A stretch of DNA of 64,000 nt, from positions 108,995 through 172,994 of the forward strand of contig NZ_LMFC01000003.1 in the NCBI RefSeq assembly GCF_001426705.1, in the 5' to 3' direction. The position numbers and the translations under genes are program-made. Shown here in pieces: positions 59,546-64,000 of the stretch. Source of the stretch: Cellulomonas sp. Root485. GTDB taxonomy: Bacteria; Actinomycetota; Actinomycetes; Actinomycetales; Cellulomonadaceae. Under the pieces are notes generated by a model that worked only from the letters and a program-made list of their open reading frames with translations, was not told the DNA's origin and did no database searches. Each line of letters starts with the position of its first letter. The first letter of the stretch is position 1.

Positions 59546-62182
59546 GTGTTCACGACCACCACCCACCCCCCTGCCAGGACCGCCCCGCCGCCCGGCCGCA
59601 GCCGCCGCCTGCTCGGCGTCCTGGCCGCCGCCGCGATCGTCGCGGCCGGCATCGGCACCGCGGCCACCGCCCAGGCCGCGCCCGTCCTGCTGTCGCAGGG
59701 CAAGACCGTCACGGCCTCGTCCACGGAGAACGCCGACTACACACCGGCGTCCGCCGCGGTGGACGGCAACGCCGGCACGCGCTGGGCGAGCACGCCGTCC
59801 GACGCGCAGTGGCTGACCATCGACCTGGGAGCGACCGCGCAGGTCGAGCAGGTCGTCCTGACCTGGGAGGCGGCCTACGGGTCGGGGTACCAGATCCGGA
59901 CCTCGGACAACGGCACGTCCTGGACGAGCATCTACACCACGACCACCGGCAAGGGCGGCAAGGAGACGCTGAACGTCACCGGCAGCGGCCGGTATGTGCA
60001 GCTGCTGGGCACCAAGCGGGCCACCGGCTACGGCTACTCCCTGTGGGAGGTGCAGGTCTACGGCACCCCGGGCGGGACCCAGCCGCCGACCGGCACGTGC
60101 GGGACCACCAACGTCGCGCAGGGCAAGACCGCGACCGCATCGTCCTCCGAGCAGGGCGCCGGTACGGCCGCAGGCCTCGCGGTCGACGGCAACGCCGGGA
60201 CGCGCTGGGCGAGCACGTTCGCCGACAACCAGTGGTGGCAGGTGGACCTCGGCGCGAGCCAGGCCGTCTGCAACGTCACGCTGAGCTGGGAGGGCGCGTA
60301 CGGCAAGGCGTTCCGCGTCCAGGGCTCGGCCAACGGCACGACGTGGACCACGCTGTCGACGGTCACCAACGGCACGGGCGGCACGCAGTCGATCGCGGTC
60401 AGCGGCAACGCTCGGTACCTGCGGCTCGACCTGCAGACCCGCGGCACCGGCTACGGCTTCTCGCTGTGGGAGGTGTCCGTGAGGACAACGGGCACGCCGA
60501 CGCCCGACCCGACGACACCCGGCCCCGACCCGACCGGCCCCGCGGACGGCAAGGTGCGTATCGCGGGCAGCCAGGGCAACTGGGCGCTGCTGGTCAACGG
60601 CCAGAACTGGGTCACCAAGGGCATGACCTGGGGCCCGGCCCCGGCCGAGTTCCCGCAGCACGCGGCCAACCTCAAGGCGATGGGCGTCAACACCATCCGC
60701 ACGTGGGGCACGGACGCAGGCTCGAAGGTCCTGTTCGACGCGGCCGCGGCCGCGGGCATGCGGACGGTCGCGGGCTTCTGGCTCGCTCCCGGCGGCGGCC
60801 CCGGCTCGGGCGGCTGCCCGAACTACGTCACCGACGCGACGTACAAGACCAGCTCGATGAACGACATCGTCACCTGGGTCACGGCGTACAAGGACCACCC
60901 GGGCGTGCTCATGTGGAACGTCGGCAACGAGTCCCTGCTGGGCCTAGGCAACTGCTACTCGGGCGCCGAGCTCGAGGCACAGCGCACCGCGTACGCGACG
61001 TTCGTCAACGACGCCGCCAAGCGCATCCACCAGATCGACCCGACCCACCCGGTGACGTCGACGGACGCGTGGACCGGCGCGTGGCCGTACTACAAGGCCT
61101 CGTCCCCGGACCTGGACCTGTACGGCCTGAACTCCTACAACGCGGTGTGCGACGCCAAGGCGACGTGGATCGCGGGCGGTTACACCAAGCCGTACCTCAT
61201 CACCGAGGGCGGCCCGGCCGGCGAGTGGGAGGTGCCCGACGACGCCAACGGCGTGCCCGACCAGGGCACCGACCAGCAGAACGCCGACGGGTACACGCGG
61301 GCGTGGAACTGCATCAAGGCGCACCCGGGCGTCGCGCTCGGCGCCACGCTGTTCCACTACGGCAACGAGGGTGACTTCGGCGGCATCTGGTTCAACGTGA
61401 AGCCGGGCAACAACAAGCGCCTCTCGTACTACGCGATCGCCAAGGCGTACGGCGGCTCGGCCGGAGCGGCGGGGGTCAACACTCCCCCGACGTTCAGCTC
61501 GATGACCGTGCCCAACAGCGGCAGCGTGGTCGCCGGCTCGACGTTCACCGTGAACGCGGCGGCGAGCGACCCGAACGGTGACCCGATCACCTACAACGTG
61601 CTGCTGAACAGCAAGTACGTCAACGACTCCGGCGGCCTGGCCCCGGCGACGTTCACGCGCAGCGGCAGCACGTTCTCAGTCACGGCCCCGCAGACGCTCG
61701 GCGTCTGGAAGGTCTACGTGTTCGCCGAGGACGGCAAGGGCAACGTGGGCGTCGAGACGCGGTCGTTCCGCGTGGTCCCGCCCGCCGTCACCGGCACGAA
61801 CATCGCCCAGGGCCGACCGGCCACGGCGTCGTCGTTCGACCCGTACAACGGCAACTTCACGCCGGGGCAGGCCACCGACGGCAGCTACGCCACCCGGTGG
61901 GCCAGCAACTGGGCGGACGACGAGTGGATCCAGGTCGACCTGGGCTCGGTCCGGTCGTTCTCGTCCATCCAGCTCGTGTGGGAGTCCGCGTTCGGCAAGG
62001 GCTACCGCATCGAGACGTCGAACGACGGGAACGCGTGGTCGACGCTGACCACCGTCACCGCGGGCGACGGGAACGTCGACACCCTGAACACCGCCGGCTC
62101 GGCCCGCTACGTGCGGGTGCACGGGACAGCCCGCGGCACCGCGTACGGCTACTCGCTGTACGAGCTCGGGGTCTACTCCTGA
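59546..62182 (+). CDS. Secreted glycoside hydrolase (TIM-barrel, GH2/GH72-like) with three CBM32 modules
   Basis: 878 residues from GTG 59546, preceded by GGAGGAG. Signal peptide ending near TAQAA (about 45), then two F5/8-type-C CBM32 modules (about 47-175 and 188-315) and a Pro/Thr linker. The TIM-barrel catalytic region (about 335-640) has WNVGNES (E462) as probable acid/base and LITEGGP (E554) as probable nucleophile. An Ig/cadherin-like module (about 650-735) and a third CBM32 (about 745-878) follow. The barrel resembles GH2 catalytic domains and GH72-type glucanosyltransferases; substrate unproven, fungal or plant beta-glucan plausible. The upstream operators indicate control by the adjacent LacI protein. 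Confidence 0.85.
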   Translation: MFTTTTHPPARTAPPPGRSRRLLGVLAAAAIVAAGIGTAATAQAAPVLLSQGKTVTASSTENADYTPASAAVDGNAGTRWASTPSDAQWLTIDLGATAQVEQVVLTWEAAYGSGYQIRTSDNGTSWTSIYTTTTGKGGKETLNVTGSGRYVQLLGTKRATGYGYSLWEVQVYGTPGGTQPPTGTCGTTNVAQGKTATASSSEQGAGTAAGLAVDGNAGTRWASTFADNQWWQVDLGASQAVCNVTLSWEGAYGKAFRVQGSANGTTWTTLSTVTNGTGGTQSIAVSGNARYLRLDLQTRGTGYGFSLWEVSVRTTGTPTPDPTTPGPDPTGPADGKVRIAGSQGNWALLVNGQNWVTKGMTWGPAPAEFPQHAANLKAMGVNTIRTWGTDAGSKVLFDAAAAAGMRTVAGFWLAPGGGPGSGGCPNYVTDATYKTSSMNDIVTWVTAYKDHPGVLMWNVGNESLLGLGNCYSGAELEAQRTAYATFVNDAAKRIHQIDPTHPVTSTDAWTGAWPYYKASSPDLDLYGLNSYNAVCDAKATWIAGGYTKPYLITEGGPAGEWEVPDDANGVPDQGTDQQNADGYTRAWNCIKAHPGVALGATLFHYGNEGDFGGIWFNVKPGNNKRLSYYAIAKAYGGSAGAAGVNTPPTFSSMTVPNSGSVVAGSTFTVNAAASDPNGDPITYNVLLNSKYVNDSGGLAPATFTRSGSTFSVTAPQTLGVWKVYVFAEDGKGNVGVETRSFRVVPPAVTGTNIAQGRPATASSFDPYNGNFTPGQATDGSYATRWASNWADDEWIQVDLGSVRSFSSIQLVWESAFGKGYRIETSNDGNAWSTLTTVTAGDGNVDTLNTAGSARYVRVHGTARGTAYGYSLYELGVYS

Positions 62183-62190
62183 GCTGACGT

Positions 62191-62220
62191 GCCCGGGGCG
62201 GGCGGCCACCCGCCCCGGGC
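62191..62220 (+). terminator. Terminator after the CBM32 glycosidase gene
   Basis: A 12-bp perfect GC-rich stem (62191-62202 with 62209-62220) and a 6-base loop, 8 bases after the stop. Confidence 0.8.
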
Positions 62221-62330
62221 ACCACCCTCGGCCAACCCCTCACAGAGCCGATACGCCGAAGGTCCGTGTGCATCGTCGCACCTCCTTCGGGTCCGTCCTG
62301 ACCCTCATGGTCAACCCTGAAGGAGACCTC

Positions 62331-63704
62331 ATGCCCACCCATCCCCACGTGCGGAAGGCCCGGCCCTGGCTCGCCGGGGCACTCTGCGCGGTGCTCGTCG
62401 CCACCGGTGTCGCGATCGCCACGACCGCGAGCGCCGCCCCCGTCAACATCTCGCAGGGCAAGCTCGCCACGTCCTCGTCGGCGGAGGGCCCGGACTTCAC
62501 CGCGTCCAAGGCCGTCGACGGCAACGGCTCCACCCGCTGGGCCAGCCAGTTCTCCCACGCGCAGTGGATCCAGGTCGACCTGGGCGCGACGGCCACCGTC
62601 GACCGCGTCGAGCTGCGCTGGGAGGCCGCGTACGGCAAGGCGTTCCAGGTGCAGCTCTCCCCGAACGGCACCACCTGGACCACCGTCGCCACGGTCACCA
62701 ACGGCACGGGCGGCAACCAGACGGTCGCCGCGTCGGGCACCGGCCGCTACCTACGGCTCAACCTCACCGCGCGCGGCACGGGCTACGGCTACTCGCTGTG
62801 GGACCTCGCCGTGTTCGGTTCCGGTGGCGCGAGCACGCCTCCGCACACGCCGAAGCCGCTGCCGCCGGCCCCGCCGGGCGCCGACACGACGGTGACGCAC
62901 CACGAGTTCCAGGCCAACTGCACCCCGACGCACACGCTGAACGACGACCCGATCGTCTACCCGGGCCAGGCGGGCGCGTCGCACAGCCACACGTTCCTGG
63001 GCAACCGCTCGACGAACGCGAACACCACGACCGCGTCGCTGCTGGCGTCGAACAGCACCAGCTGCACGGTCCCGCAGGACGAGTCGGCCTACTGGTTCCC
63101 GACGCTCATGCGCGGCGAGAACAAGGTCGTCGCCAGCAACGAGCAGACCATCTACTACAAGACCGGGATCATCGACTACAAGAAGGTCGTCCCGTTCCCG
63201 CAGGGTCTGCGGTTCCTCGTCGGCAGCATGACGGCCACCCAGGAGGAGTTCCGGACGGCCCCCGGCGCGGTCGAGGGCTTCGAGTGCGGGAACAGCTCGT
63301 TCAACTGGGACATCCCCGCGAGATGCCCGGTGGGGTCGCAGCTGAACGTCCGGTACCAGGCACCGAGCTGCTGGGACGGCATCAACCTCGACTCGGCCAA
63401 CCACAAGAGCCACATGGCGTACCCGGTCAACGGTGAGTGCACGGCGAGCCACCCGGTCGCGGTGCCGATGCTCGAGTTCAAGCTGTCCTGGCCGGCCGAC
63501 GGGAACATGTCGGACGTCCGGTTCTCCAGCGGTCGTGGGTTCTCGTTCCACTACGACTTCTTCAACGCGTGGGACCCGGCCGTGCTCCAGGCGCTGACCG
63601 AGCACTGCATCAACGGCGGTCTGCAGTGCAACCCGCGCGGCTACGACCTGTACAAGCCGTGGGCCGGCGCCGTGCTCGACGCGAGCTACCAGCTGATCCC
63701 GTAG
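62331..63704 (+). CDS. Secreted CBM32-DUF1996 protein
   Basis: 457 residues from ATG 62331, preceded by AAGGAG. A signal peptide (to about 36, TASAAP) is followed by a CBM32 module (about 38-165) very close in sequence to those of the preceding glycosidase (shared GYGYSLW). A Pro-rich linker precedes a DUF1996 domain (about 190-450) with HHEFQANCTPTH, SHSHTFLGN and SCWDGINLDSANHKSHMAYP, rich in His and Cys. DUF1996 is common in fungal secreted proteins and of unclear function; the His clusters suggest metal binding or catalysis. A separate terminator and ribosome site argue for its own transcript. Confidence 0.88.
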   Translation: MPTHPHVRKARPWLAGALCAVLVATGVAIATTASAAPVNISQGKLATSSSAEGPDFTASKAVDGNGSTRWASQFSHAQWIQVDLGATATVDRVELRWEAAYGKAFQVQLSPNGTTWTTVATVTNGTGGNQTVAASGTGRYLRLNLTARGTGYGYSLWDLAVFGSGGASTPPHTPKPLPPAPPGADTTVTHHEFQANCTPTHTLNDDPIVYPGQAGASHSHTFLGNRSTNANTTTASLLASNSTSCTVPQDESAYWFPTLMRGENKVVASNEQTIYYKTGIIDYKKVVPFPQGLRFLVGSMTATQEEFRTAPGAVEGFECGNSSFNWDIPARCPVGSQLNVRYQAPSCWDGINLDSANHKSHMAYPVNGECTASHPVAVPMLEFKLSWPADGNMSDVRFSSGRGFSFHYDFFNAWDPAVLQALTEHCINGGLQCNPRGYDLYKPWAGAVLDASYQLIP

Positions 63705-63720
63705 GTCACCTCGCAGGACG

Positions 63721-63754
63721 TCGACGGCCCCGGTCCCACGACCGGGGCCGTCGA
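63721..63754 (+). terminator. Terminator after the DUF1996 gene
   Basis: A 15-bp perfect stem (63721-63735 with 63740-63754) and a 4-base loop, 16 bases after the stop codon. Confidence 0.85.
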
Positions 63755-63848
63755 TGTATCTCACCCGCCCTCGTCGACTCCTTCGTGCAACCCTCGACGT
63801 GGGGGTGCCGCGCGCTGACGTGCGGCTCGCTGGGACGAGAGGGACGTC

Positions 63849-64000
63849 ATGCCGGAGCAGGTCCTCACCGGGCGGGCGGTCGCGTTCGACCCCGCCACCC
63901 ACGGCTTCGCGTTCCCCAACGCGTTCGTCAACGAGGTGCTCACGCTGCCCAACGGTGCCCGGATCACGACGGCCGGCCGGTGCGGCGGGATGGCGTACGC
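63849..64000 (+). CDS. Unrecognised protein, N-terminal fragment (runs off the right edge)
   Basis: ATG 63849 opens MPEQVLTGRAVAFDP and the frame stays open to the window end (about 50 residues). It has no signal peptide and shows a stretch ITTAGRCGGMAY that could be an active-site-like Cys-Gly-Gly turn. Not enough is visible to assign a family. Confidence 0.55.
   Translation, partial: MPEQVLTGRAVAFDPATHGFAFPNAFVNEVLTLPNGARITTAGRCGGMAY

Noticed and set aside
1..64000. tRNA, rRNA, insertion sequence or prophage genes
   Set aside because: No tRNA cloverleaf, rRNA stretch, transposase or integrase reading was found, although without a computed scan a tRNA could be missed in the short intergenic gaps.

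Overview
The window is about 70% or more G+C, densely coded, with frequent GTG starts, ATGA/TGATG gene overlaps and many LacI-family regulators beside glycosidases and ATPase-less sugar ABC transporters. This suggests a soil-type plant-polysaccharide-degrading actinobacterium, most like Cellulomonas. The secreted GH9 enzyme has the layout of Cellulomonas CenC (tandem CBM4-like modules, Ig-like module, GH9) and ends in a LAxTG-type sortase tail. I saw no rRNA, tRNA, CRISPR array, phage or insertion sequence.

Layout. 1-2.7 kb: an SDR plus a fumarate-reductase-like flavoprotein running off the left edge. 2.8-8.2 kb: two membrane proteins, a CebR/CelR-like LacI repressor and the divergent GH9 cellulase, with CelR-like operators between them. 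8.2-9.1 kb: an AEC permease. 9.1-21.5 kb: an L-rhamnose block (class II aldolase, SDR, rhaB, rhaEW, rhaI, rhaM, a LacI regulator) followed by a coupled operon of a Gfo/Idh/MocA oxidoreductase, a GH43-like glycosidase and a GH42 beta-galactosidase. 21.6-30.3 kb: mostly housekeeping or unrelated genes (YcaQ-like protein, ABC-2 exporter, GNAT, nucleotidyltransferase, minimal family A DNA polymerase). 30.3-35.1 kb: a Gfo/Idh/MocA, DUF6807 (PmoA-like) and cupin operon divergent from a GH51 arabinofuranosidase. 35.2-37.6 kb: an alpha/beta hydrolase and a lower-GC PD-(D/E)XK-like gene. 37.7-49.1 kb: a sugar ABC transporter with a YesL-like partner, an L-lactate dehydrogenase (lldD) and a 1911-residue fusion of rhamnogalacturonan acetylesterase and rhamnogalacturonan lyase. 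49.3-57.2 kb: an operon led by a LacI regulator fused to a DUF6807 domain, divergent from a second sugar ABC transporter. 57.4-64 kb: another LacI regulator and two secreted CBM32 proteins.

How it works together. The pectin part forms a coherent route. The secreted fusion protein would deacetylate and cut rhamnogalacturonan I. The ABC system at 38.5-41.8 kb would import the products. GH42 and GH51 fit trimming of galactose and arabinose side chains. RhaM, RhaI, RhaB and RhaEW would convert L-rhamnose to DHAP and L-lactate, and LldD would turn lactate into pyruvate. Seven copies of a palindrome close to TGAAWCGWTTCA precede exactly these transcription units, which strongly suggests one LacI-type regulon.

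The least familiar items are the LacI-DUF6807 fusion, the second Gfo/Idh/MocA plus DUF6807 locus, and two families of intergenic palindromes. One copy of the second family appears to have been absorbed into the N-terminus of the GH43-like protein.
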